Positions 35,333-45,582 of a stretch of 64,000 nucleotides of DNA are shown piece after piece. The position numbers were made by a program, and so were the translations under genes. Under the pieces are notes generated by a model, which saw nothing but the letters and a program-made list of their open reading frames with translations, was not told the DNA's origin and did no database searches. Source of the stretch: Viscum album (lineage: Eukaryota; Streptophyta; Magnoliopsida; Santalales; Viscaceae). Location: contig OY728133.1 in the NCBI GenBank assembly GCA_963277665.1, forward strand, positions 390,861,962 through 390,925,961. Direction: 5' to 3'. How positions within the stretch are numbered: the first letter of the stretch is position 1; each line of letters opens with the position of its first letter.

Positions 35333-36225
35333 GAAATGGAATTTTCCCAGTTTAGGACTAGATTCTTTTCTTCACATATTGACAAGACTCTCTCTATATT
35401 CCTCAAACATCCATCAAATGTATCCCCAAACACAGAGAAGTCATCCATGAATACCTCAAGAAAATCCCCTACCATGTCTGAGAATATTTCCATCATGCAC
35501 CGCTGGAAGGTTCCAAGGGAATTTCATAACCCGAAGGGCATGCGTTTAAAAGAAAAGGTTCCAAATGGACATGTGAATGTAGTATTCCCTTGATCCTCTA
35601 GGGAGACCTCAATTTGATTATACCCCGAGTACCCATCTAAGAAACAGTAGAAAGCACGACCTACCACTCTCTCAAGGACTTGGTCAATGAATGGTAAGGG
35701 AAAATGGTCCTTCTTGGTGAATGAGTTTAGCCTCCTATAATCAATGTAGACCATCCATACACTACTCACCTTAGTTGGAAGAATATCTCCACCCTTATTG
35801 GTTAACACTGTGATTCCTGCCTTCTTGGGAACCACTTGGATTGGGCTGACCCACTCACTCTCAGCTATGGGATATATGATACTAGCTTTTAACAATTTCA
35901 GAAGTTCCTTCCTTACTACCTCCATGAGATTAGGATTGATTCGCTTTTGAGGTTGATGACATGGCTTTGAATCAGATTCTAGAACAATCCTATGAGTCCC
36001 GATAAGTGGGCTAATCCCAGGAATATTAGACAAGGTCCAAACAATGGCTTTCTTATGTTTCCTAAGGACATCTAGAAGAATCCTCTCACGATTTGATTCA
36101 AGAGAAGAAGAAATGACAATAGGATGTGTTTGATTGTCCCCTAGGAAGGCATAATTGAGTGTAATGGGAAGTTCCTTCAATTCAAGATCAGGTTGGTTTG
36201 GAATTTCAGTAGAATATTGGGACAT
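35314..36225 (-). pseudogene. pol: Element G reverse transcriptase, one stop and one frameshift
   Basis: The 233-codon frame 36225-35524 holds the linker DLELKELPITLNYAFLGDNQ, then GISPLIGTHRIVL, ESEWVSPIQVVPKKAG, MVYIDYRRLNS, HFPLPFIDQVLERVVG, FLDGYSGYNQIEVS and FGTFSFKRMPFGL. A TGA at 35524-35526 replaces the Cys after PFGL. The frame then continues (35496-35314) with the intact F-M-D-D-F-S-V-F-G active site and C-L-R-N-I-E-R-V. A one-base loss near 35340-35347 shifts the frame before the thumb. This is the only element in the window whose RT catalytic box is complete and in frame with its fingers and palm. Confidence 0.95.
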
Positions 36226-36306
36226 TGGATCAATATCAATTTTGTTTCCTAGAGTTTTAGATAGTATTGATTCCCCACATGTAGAATATTCAGCTACAAT
36301 ATTTGA

Positions 36307-37182
36307 TTAATCATATTTAGGGAAGGAAGTTTGATTGGTCTCCATGAAATTGGGTTCCTGAAAGGTTTCACTGATTGTTGGACCTAAGACTTCATCATAA
36401 GAGTAATTTGAAAATGATTCAATCCAAGGAGATAAAATTCCTTCATGTGAACAAAAGAAATCAATCTCATCATGACTTAAACATCCATCAAATATTCCTT
36501 GATGTTCTATGGATTCATTGTCATTACTTCCTATCATGTTTACTTCATGAATGTCCTCTTCATCCCCTATTTGTGATCTTGAATTATAGATGTTCAAGTC
36601 TAGACTCATTTTCCCAAAGGTGATGGTCATGTTCCCATTTCGAACTCGGATAACAGAGTTGATTGTTGCAAGGAAGGGACGACCAAGGATAATTGGGGTT
36701 TTTTCCTTATTTCCTAAGTTTGGATGTTTGTCAAGGACAATGAATTCATCAAGGTAGATGAAGTTTTCAACCTTTACCAGAACGTCCTTTAAAATACCCT
36801 TTGGAACCCTAATGCTATGATCAGCAAGTTGAAGTGTGACAGATGTGGGTTGGAGTTCTTCTAGCCCTAACTGGCAGTACACAATATAGGGAATGATATT
36901 GACACTAGCACCTAGGTCACACAAGGCCTTGACAACTTTACTCTCTCCTAGTTCAACATTGATTTAAGGGCAACCCGGGTCTTTCATCTTAGGAGGAATG
37001 CTCCCTTGAATGGCGGTACTTACATTAGCAGCCAAAAGGACTTGGTTTTTATGTGAAAATTTTCTTTTAAAAGTGAAAAAGTCCTTAAGGTACTTTGAGT
37101 AGGCAGGTATGGTTTGGATTACATCAATAAAGGGAATGTTCAACTTGACTTGTGAGAAGATTTCCCTCAATGTTTCACTCAA
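36307..37182 (-). pseudogene. pol: Element G aspartic protease and flanking linkers
   Basis: The 37182-36964 frame is the gag-protease linker (SETLREIFSQVKLNIPFIDV, TYSKYLKDFFTFKRK-like). A TAA at about 36964-36966 replaces the Tyr or similar residue just before I-N-V-E-L-G-E-S. The protease frame (to 36307) has active site C-D-L-G-A-S-V-N, then SIRVPKGILKDVLVKVENFI and GNKEKTPIILGRPFLATINS, all family-typical. The long acidic tail to 36307 links to RT. The apparent start in this frame is TTG inside A-L-C-D-L-G, so it is a stop-to-stop artefact rather than a real start. Confidence 0.93.
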
Positions 37183-37499
37183 TTAAAGCTTGGTTTCCCC
37201 CTCATGCATTGAGGAAATGGTGCTGATTGTGGGGTTGTTTATTGAAGAGTTGTTTCTTTGACAATCTTATCATGTTTTTCAGTTTGATCATTTGGTTCAT
37301 TTTAATTTTCATCCAAGTTTGAATCTTCAGGTGGGTTCTTAATTAGTTGTTCAGGTTTCTCAATTTATTTCCCACTTCTTAAAATAGTCACAACCTTTAG
37401 TTGTTCATGAGTTGTTTGAGTGCAACTTGACTCTCCCCTTGAAGTTGAGGATGGTACCACCTAAGTAGACATGGGTGCCTTTCCAGTTTTTATAGTTTG

Positions 37500-38955
37500 A
37501 AGTTCTTATTTTAAGGAAGAGACTTCCTAGTTCATCCTCTCCATTTGTTTACATAGTTGTTCTAGTAGGTTTTGTGGAACGGTTTGGGTTGGTTCTTGAG
37601 AAGATTGGTTTATCCTAGGTGTATATTTTTGAGGTGGGATGGTTTGTTGAAAATGGACCAGTGGCTGTTGGTATTGGATAGGTTGGGTTTGGAACTGGTT
37701 ATGGGTTTGGTAGTTCTGTTGGGGGTAAGGATTTTGTCCCTATGGTTGGCTAGGTTGTTGGTTATCTTTCTAGTGGAAGCCTGGGTGATCATTATACCTT
37801 GGTTTGAAGTTGTTTTGGTATTGAGGCTTTTGAAAGTTCAAATCATTTACCTCCACTGGGGGTCCTCCTAAAATAAAATCCTTGATAGATGGAATGGTTG
37901 GTCAGTTGTCTATCTTATGGTCATTTTTTTCACAAATTGTGCAAATAGGGTAAACAGTTTGGATTTCATAGACTTTCCTATGGCCTATCTCTTCAACCTT
38001 CCTAGAGAGTGCTGTGAGTTTATCCCTAAGGATTTCCTCTTCTCTAAGTGTATGAATTTCAGTAGTTCTTTATGTCTTCTTAGAATAAGGTGAAGTTCCC
38101 CATGTTTGGTTTTGTTCAGAAAGGCCTTCTAGATACTCGTAAGCATTATTTGGGGCTTTGTTTTTAAAGGTTCCATTACACATCACGTCAATGAATTGTT
38201 TGTTCCCCGGACCCAACCCTTCATAGAAAATTCTCACTTGTTCTAGAATAGAAAAACCATGATTTGGAACCATGTTTAGAGTGTCCTTGAACCTCTCCCA
38301 TGTTTCATAGCATGAATCTCCCTATTTTTCAAAAATGTTTTGGATGCTCTTTTTAAGTTCAATTGTTTTGTGGTGGGGAAAGTATTTTTTTGAAGAATTC
38401 TCTTTGTATTTGGTCCCAAGAGTTGATGGATGATGGTCTCAAATTGTTTAGCCAATTTTTAGCTCAATCCTTTAAAGAAAAATGAAATAGCCTCATCTTA
38501 GCTGATTCTAGTTGATGTGGGGGACACATGGTTTCTACAATGTCATTGAACTCCTTAATGTGAAGGTAGGGAATCTCAGACTCCATTCCATGGAATGTGG
38601 GAAGGTGGTTTAGGACATGGGGTTTAAAGATTTAGTTGGAATCTCTTAGGGAATTTTGTATAATGCATGAGGGGGAATTGATCTAGGAATGTGTGAGGTA
38701 GTCATTCATGGTTTGATAAATTGCATTCCCCAAGTTTGGGGCTCCCTCATTTGGGTTTCCATTTTGGCTCCCACACAGATTTATGAGTTGGTTTATTTGA
38801 GGAACTTCCATTGAAATAGGCTCAATTTTTGACTCTGGAGTATTATGAAGATTAGGATCTAATGGAAAGAGTTCCCTTGGTGTACTTGACTCCCCAAACC
38901 CAGGACTATCCACCCAAACTAGACGGTTTGATTGATCGCGGGTGTAGGCGGACAT
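37500..38955 (-). pseudogene. gag: Element G gag remnant
   Basis: The natural ATG at 38955 gives MSAYTRDQSNRLVWVDSPGF, matching the A copy. The frame breaks after 38683. The core region (about 38600-38280) repeats the VKEFND-, MCPPHQLES- and W-containing segments with stops. The FYEGLGPGNKQFIDVM motif is in the 38273-38070 frame. The zinc knuckle (about 37895-37950) reads C-T-I-C-E-K-N-D-H-K-I-D-N and then a TGA replaces the last Cys. The C-terminal part (37870-37560) is Gln, Asn and Pro rich. The Met start lies only about 16 bases from the deletion junction, so no leader is left. Confidence 0.9.
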
Positions 38956-38960
38956 GTGCC

Positions 38961-38972
38961 AAAAGAAAAAAG
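38961..38972 (-). other. Deletion junction: leader, primer site and LTR end lost in element G
   Basis: Downstream of the gag ATG the sequence GTGCCAAAAGAAAAAAGAAGG joins straight to GTAGAACGGTC of the LTR interior. In element A about 150 bases separate the matching points (11028 to about 11177) and include the leader, the tRNA-Asp primer site and the LTR end. A-rich sequence on both sides makes the exact breakpoint ambiguous by several bases. Confidence 0.9.
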
Positions 38973-40705
38973 AAGGTAGAACGGTCTTTGTAGTTTAGCT
39001 TGGGTTGTCGAATCCTCAGAGACCTTAGAAGTATCCTATGGACACTTACATTCTATGTACTATTTTTGGCTATTGAGTGGCCAACTTTGGGTTGATTTTA
39101 TATGGGTTTAAGTGAACACTAAAAGTCTTAAGTGAATTCAAATTATGAGAAGGGTTGATCCTAGGTTATTACAAGGGGTGTATTGGATGCATTCTCTTTC
39201 TTGTAAAAATATTTCAATTTCTTATATTTGAGATGGGTTCATTTAATGAGATCAAAGAAAATCATCACTTACTGGTTTAATGCCTATACACCATAATACT
39301 AATCACCTGTACACTTGAAGGATCAAATTTTTGAGCACTCCAAGGTAAAGGTTCTTATTAGCACTTGAAATGTGTGACATTAAATTCAATAAGGATGAAG
39401 ATGTTTTAAAGTCATCAAATAAAAATCTCATTTAAAAGAAGTGATTATCCATTAATGGAGTGAGAAATAACATCCAATACAACCCCTTTATACTAACTTG
39501 GATCAACCCATAAGTGGGTTATCCCTCCATTGATCCCATGGTTTCAATGGAAGCGGAAAGTAGACTCATGAGGGAGGAATTGGAGAAGTAAGAAAAAAAA
39601 ACAATGAAAAAAAAATCACTCCACATTTGTGTGATAATCTCACAAGTTTTGGTATGAAAAATTTCAAACCTTGAGGCAACGGTATCAAAGTGATAATAAG
39701 AAGAATATAAAAAGAGAATATGAAGAACTTTTATAAATAAACTAAGGTAATTCAAGGAACTTACAATTGAAGGAATGCGATTACAACATCAAATTGGCAG
39801 CATGACATTAAAATGAAACAAAGCTCAAAGATTCTAAACTACTCCACCACCACTACCTTAAATAGGAATTTTTGAAGCCTTGGGTCGAGCCTTCAATATT
39901 CCAAGTATCCTAAATTAATTTTGGTAGGCCATAGGTGGGTGGAAAGTTGAGGGAGAGTTGATTTTTCCTCCCTTGAATCGAGGTGACATCCAACTTTCAT
40001 CCACCGAACAGACTCGCTTGTAAGACATTCTATATTGCCGAGTTAGAGTGGGACATAGAAGAAGAAAATGTGTCCCAGAATGTCTCATAACATCCTGTAA
40101 AATTGGGTCCCATTTGGATTTGTGTATTCGGAGATATGATTATATTAGTGGGATGTTTTTCTGGGCCGCAGAATCTGGCCCATAATTTTATCTCTAACTT
40201 GGGCCGCCTAAATAGCCACAATGGAAGACGAATTAGCATGGGATCCTGAAGAATTATTTGTTTATATATATGTTTTCTAGCGTCCCAAGAAATTTGGGCT
40301 TCATTGAGTTTGTAATGTGGGTCCCACATTCTCATCAGTGGGCTGGTGTCCAATGTGCCTTCTCTAGAATTGCTTCCATTTATCTCCAAATATCTCCATC
40401 ATAATTTATGAATCCTCCATTAATCCTTGAATGAAACATGTTCATATTTAAGTGTAGATAAATTTACCAAAATATAAAATTAAAATATGGATAAATACAT
40501 TCCTTAAAATTATATGAATCATTGGGTACTTTAAATGATATTAAAAAATGTACCACATAATATTGCATTTTAAGAAGGAATTACAATAATAATGTGAAAT
40601 GATGTTCAAAAGTGTAAAATTCACTAAAATGATGTTTATTAATATAAATAAAATTAATATTATATATATTAAAAATGAATATTAGCCTAATTTAGTGTCT
40701 AATCA
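38971..40705 (-). repeat. Element G 5' LTR, missing its last 30 bases
   Basis: This LTR (1735 bp) is homologous to 29683-31440 but begins at GAAGGTAGAACGG. It lacks TGATTCACGCTCAAATTTAC and the next few bases. Its outer end TCTAATCA is followed by the TSD TTGGA. The TATA-like CTATTTAAG on the minus strand is at 39857-39865. Confidence 0.95.
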
Positions 40706-40710
40706 TTGGA
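40706..40710. repeat. TSD TTGGA, right copy, element G
   Basis: It matches 29678-29682 exactly. Confidence 0.93.
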
Positions 40711-41417
40711 TTTGTGATGAGATATATATGGAAGGAATGAGAGCCCAAGCTATTTGACGTTGGCATGTGAGAGCAAAAAATCAGTGGGAAAGTGGATGGA
40801 GGGAATCCTTTCTTTATGTTCTTGATACTATGTTACTATATTTGGATGTATGATTTGGTGATAGAGTCATGGTGAGACTGACATTTTTTATTTGACATGT
40901 TTTGGGGTTTGTTGGTTTTGCTGTTTGTTCACTGACACATTAGTATGCTCTTTTCACATGTGCACTAGAGACATTGGGTATGATCCCACCGAGTATACAT
41001 GTTATGCTCAACTTATGTATATAAATTATTTTTCAGGTTTCTAGGAGGATATTTGGTACTAATAAGGATATTACCAACTTGGGTCTTGGATCTGATGTTG
41101 AGTTGCTACTATAGGACTTATTTATTGGTATTTACTTGGAATATTTTATTTGTATTCATTAACATTGTTCATACATTGTGGGATGGTTTTGAGTTTACTT
41201 TTATATTATTTTATAGAGTTTCTTGGTGTTTTTTTATCCTATTTCAAACTTCTATATTATTATGAAGGGTAATACATTCCATATGTGATATTTTTATACC
41301 CTCAGTGCTTGTTGCCAACCCGAGGTCTTCTGGAGGTGGGACTCAGGGGTAATTATCTCTCTTACTTTATTTACAAACTAAGAGGGGTACCATTGGAGGG
41401 AGGGAGTCATGAAAGAT
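40711..41417 (+). repeat. Element D 5' LTR, last segment
   Basis: The D LTR resumes after G. The end is placed at about 41417 because TTATATCAAAGG (41418-41429) resembles a decayed tRNA-Met primer site. No second LTR copy is available in the window to confirm it. The open frame 40999-41265 has no family features. Confidence 0.5.
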
Positions 41418-41429
41418 TTATATCAAAGG
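41418..41429 (+). promoter_or_regulatory. Possible primer-binding site of element D
   Basis: TTATATCAAAGG resembles TGGTATCAGAGC with several changes. Position between LTR and gag is right, but the match is weak. Confidence 0.3.
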
Positions 41430-42598
41430 TTTTAGTTGAGTGATAGGATGGATTTTGGAGTTAATAACTGTGAATATTTCATAGTTTTATAGGGAAAAGG
41501 TTACAATTAATTTTGGTTCTTGAAATAGGATAGAGAGACCGGCTAGGACATGAGATTTTAGGGAACCCTTGATTCGATGCAAGGATTATGAGCTTATTGA
41601 ATGACTAAGTGATATTGACCTATTTTTAGTGTAGATACCTAGGATAGGTACATTCATCATGATTGATTGTGTTTGTATCTAAATTGGGTAATCTTGAAAA
41701 ATTAAAACCAATTAATTAAATCAACATTGATAAAATTCTATTCTATTGGGATTATGAATTCTTCTTACTTTTTTGGAATAGATCAGGGTCATAATCCATG
41801 ATTAACTCAATTAGTTTAGGTTCAGTTGATCAATCCAATTGACTGTCTAATTATTAAACCGATAGAGTAGTATGAGGCATGAAAAATGTAGTTACATGAC
41901 TTTCATCGGTATAGTTTGGGGAAGTGTGAGGGGAGCATCTTTGCCCTAAGATAGAGTGCTAGTTGGAGGAGATCGAGATTTATTTTGGTCTGATTCAATA
42001 TCAAGATGATATTTGGGCACCAATGGTAGTTAATCATTTATAGATAGCTTTATGTTAGTGGTGGATGATGTATCTTTGTGTTCGAAAGGTGAAAAATGTT
42101 TTATGGATAGACTTTTAGAAGTTATGCTTGGAATTATTGTTGATGACGATGAAGGTGACAAAGTGACAGGAGATTCTCTCCCTTTTGTAGAGGATCCTGA
42201 GTGTGCATGATCTTGGGATCAAGTTCAAGTACCTCCTTCACTTTCCCCCTGATGAGTTTCTAGATGAGGATTCTAGAGTGTAATGTCTAAAGGATACATT
42301 GCACCCAACGATCAGGTATGGAGTCACCCTATTTACACTTTTTATATACCTAGAGGTCCAGAAGAAGGAAAGGTTATCAAGAGAATTCTTTATCTAGGGG
42401 ATAATCATTGAGGGAGTGTCCAACAAGGAAGTTATAGGAGAAGAGATTCAGATAGTAGGTCACTGATGTTTAGGTAGTCGGGGTTTCAATTAGTGGGAAA
42501 CTGACCATGGAAGATCACTCCACATCCGTATGGGGTAGGTGGATTTTGAGAGCCTTATAGGGGTTTGAAATTTTTATTCTATGACTATGGGGGACATG
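41430..42598 (+). other. Element D leader and N-terminal gag region, unreadable
   Basis: By position this holds the leader and most of gag. I see no convincing Retrotrans_gag motif and no long frame. The sequence is on the D side of all insertions. Confidence 0.45.
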
Positions 42599-43341
42599 TC
42601 CACCAAAAAGATTAATGTTTGACCACTACAGGAGGCCAGTTTCAGATGGGTAATCCAAACCCTTTTTTGGCCATAGAAGCATTTTCCTCTAAGGAAATTT
42701 TAGCAGCAAGGATCGCCGACACTTATTTAGAAGTTGAGTGGAGATTATGTTTGATAAAGAAGACTCATGATAGAACCCATCCTCATGGACCTAGGCCATA
42801 GCATAGTCAGGGTGGAGGACATTAGAGTGGAAGGGGATCTGGGTGTGGATATATACACGTGATGGAGGAAGAAATGCCAGTAGGGCCAAAGGTTGTCCTA
42901 AGTATGATCGGTTTATATTCTACCCTTGTTTATGCCTTGTTTGATTTAGGATCCTCACAATCATTTTCTTATCATAATTTGGTCCATTACTTGAGACTGT
43001 ATTTAGAGATACTTCTAGTGTTGATGGTGTTATCTATGTCAGTTGGAGGTTAAACTGCCTTTTTTGATGTGTGTTGGGGTTGTAGGTTGGCAATGGGGAA
43101 ACACTAGTTAGTGGGGGGAGGGGGTTATTATTACCATAGATACCACCATATGATGTTATCCTTATCATTAATTGGTTTTATTCCATACATGAAATCATCA
43201 AATACTTCCATAATAGAGTTTTTTTTTGATGTGGAGGTCCAATGAGTGATATTCATTGGTGAGCGGGGTTATCAGATTGGTGGAAAAAAAAGTAGAGCCT
43301 CATTTTTATCAATCGGAAGATTTTTTAGTGGAATCTTAAAA
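42599..43341 (+). pseudogene. pol: Element D gag C-terminus and protease remnant
   Basis: The frame 42619-42801 (ARIADTYLEVEWRLCLIKKT) resembles the tail of chromovirus gag. The protease frame 42859-43053 has GPKVVLSMIGLYSTLVYALF followed by D-L-G-S-S-Q-S-F, keeping the catalytic Asp. It continues YLEILLVLMVLSMSVGG. Further on, broken frames read Y-D-V-I-L-I-I-N-W-F (family YDVILGMDWL) at about 43150 and V-I-F-I-G-E-R near 43250. The remnant then runs into the CACTA-like element at about 43342. Confidence 0.75.
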
Positions 43342-43720
43342 GACTAAAAAATTAGGCTATTTATATAGTTTAAAACCATATAAATATTCCTTAAAACCAT
43401 GGATATATCCTAAGTCCATGATTTAGCTAAACCATGATCCCTATTTCCACTGAAATAGGGCCCCGATATGGCCACAGTTTTAAAACACAGCCTTACATAA
43501 TATATTGTCGCAGTTTACATGGAATATGGACATCAGATATCCCAATGGTGTCCATTGAAATGGTTATTGAAATTGTGGCCTTATTATGACTACCTCCATG
43601 GTCCACATTTACCAAGTATTTATCTTTTATATACTTCTACAGTTTAAAAAAAAAGTGGCCACATGCTTTTAATTTAAAAATGGATGGTTTCTATCTCAGG
43701 ACCGCTTCACACATACCACT

Positions 43721-45569
43721 TGGAAGGTTCCAGGGCCTGCATTAGAAGTTGTTGGGCCAAGGATTTTAAAATATTTCATCAACGGGTCGATGGAACTTGT
43801 CGACGTTGATGATCTGAGCCCCGACAAGGTTTGAGGATCTCGTGTAAATTCTGAAGAGCACAAAATTAAAATGAAAACATACCCATTTTAAATATGAATC
43901 CGCAGTCGACTGAAACTAGTCAATGGATATTGTTGCTTGAATGATCCATAACAGGAACCCTCTAGATTTTCCACATTCATTTCTAAAATCCAATGGAATG
44001 TCGATCATCAAATTCCAAGTGCTAGCATAGCGATCTGATGATGTCTTCGACATCCCGACGGTCACCACATCGAGATCCCTTCGATGCTTGAGGAAGATCT
44101 TGATTCGTGCTCTTAGATCAACTACTTATCTCTATAGGAAGTGGTATGAGAGAGAGGATCTCATTTTTCATTACATGAAATGAATGAATCTTTCCATGGA
44201 GAGAGGGGCTCACCTCTATTTATAGTGGTGTTACAAAATACCCGGTTGGGTTCCCCAGCCCCTGTTTATTTCAACATCTACTAAATAAATAATTTTGACG
44301 AACTAAACTATGTAAATATTATTTATTATTTTATCACATACCTATAATATATATATAATATATTACGTGATAAAACCCAAGCCATTTAACTCGACTCGGT
44401 ATCCCACTTAATATTAAACAAACCATGAATATTAAAATAATATTCGTTCGATTAATATTTTCCTATATTTACATAACATGTAAATACATTAAATAAATTA
44501 AATCCCAATTATTCATAACTTGAATAATAATGAATTTATATAATTCTTTTGGTGATTGAAAACTTGGACAACACTTGGACCTCATGGTGGGGCCCACCAT
44601 GTCCATATAACTATTCAATTGAATAGGGTAGATTGTTGAATACGCTATTGTGTGTGACCCTTTAGGCCCTTATCTTAATAGTAGTGAATAAATACATAGG
44701 CCAAGAGTAGAGTCTAGCAACCCATCAAGGCCCCTAAAGAGATAAGGATATTCATAGCAATGACTACCAACCTACAAACACTGAATGTGTACTATAATCT
44801 CTTTGTCATTAAATATCTCATAAAGAAGGACACACACTATTGTCACTGTCCTTTTCTTTATTTATTATTTTTTGATCTATCTGGATGGATTTACCTTTTG
44901 ACTACTTTGGACAAATACTTATGTAGGTAGCACCATCCTGATCAACCAAGCTTGAGATATACAACTTCCAAAACTTGGAAGTGACAAATCCTTTATTGAC
45001 CATTCAACCAATGTCATACCACCAACGACGCACCCAATACATGCTACCTCACCACAATTTCATTACCATGATTTTTTCCTAGAATAAAAGTACGCAATAA
45101 AATGTTACACACTGGTAATGATGTCAATTCAGGAGACCAATACACGTGTTTGTAGATAGGAACAACCAATGACACTCAAAACATATGGTGTTCCTATTGG
45201 TGGGTCTATCCTCATGATCTTAATACTAGAGATCACTAAGTGTGAACTTCATGAGAAGAAGTCTCAATTCTTATATTCCCCTATCACCTGATAGTCAAAC
45301 ATATATTGTATCCAGTTAGTAAGATGTATCTAGACCATAGAACATATATTTAAGATTAATGTCATTGTATCTCTAGGTTCTCATTATAGCCTGGGATCTG
45401 CTATAACCTTTTGACATTAAAATTAATCTTTGGAAATTACCATTATATAGTGGATGCAGAAATATCTACACTATAATAGTAATAATACATCATGTATAAC
45501 TAACTATACACATGATATGGTAATCAAAAGTACTGTAGAGTTGGGTCTAGGGAACCCACTATTTCAACA
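43721..45569 (-). repeat. Element F 3' LTR
   Basis: This LTR (1849 bp) begins TGGAAGGTTCC on the plus strand and ends ATTTCAACA. A TATA box (CTATAAATAG on the minus strand) is at 44216-44225. Confidence 0.93.
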
Positions 45570-45582
45570 CTCCCACTTGCAC
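45570..45582 (-). other. Polypurine tract of element F
   Basis: GTGCAAGTGGGAG on the minus strand abuts TGTTGAAATAG of the LTR, the arrangement typical of copia elements. Confidence 0.85.

Larger units (their letters stand above)
29683..40705 (-). mobile_element. Element G: Athila-like retrotransposon with a deleted primer-binding site
   Basis: This 11.02-kb element is in the same family as A, on the minus strand and flanked by TTGGA. The LTRs are 29683-31440 and 38971-40705 and look about 94% identical over 255 bases, the highest of the pairs here. Gag, protease, RT, RNase H and integrase are all present with few breaks. The junction between the 5' LTR and the gag leader is deleted, which removes the primer site and about 30 bases of the LTR end. 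A SINE lies in the 3' region. There is no envelope-like frame. Confidence 0.95.

Noticed and set aside
37572..37871. Leu/Val-rich open frames at 9636-9923 and 37572-37871, plus strand
   Set aside because: Both are antisense shadows of the Gln/Pro-rich end of Athila gag, which explains why they resemble each other.
41418..41429. Confident primer-binding site for element D
   Set aside because: The match to the tRNA-Met site is weak and the second LTR end is not in the window, so it is kept only as a low-confidence entry.
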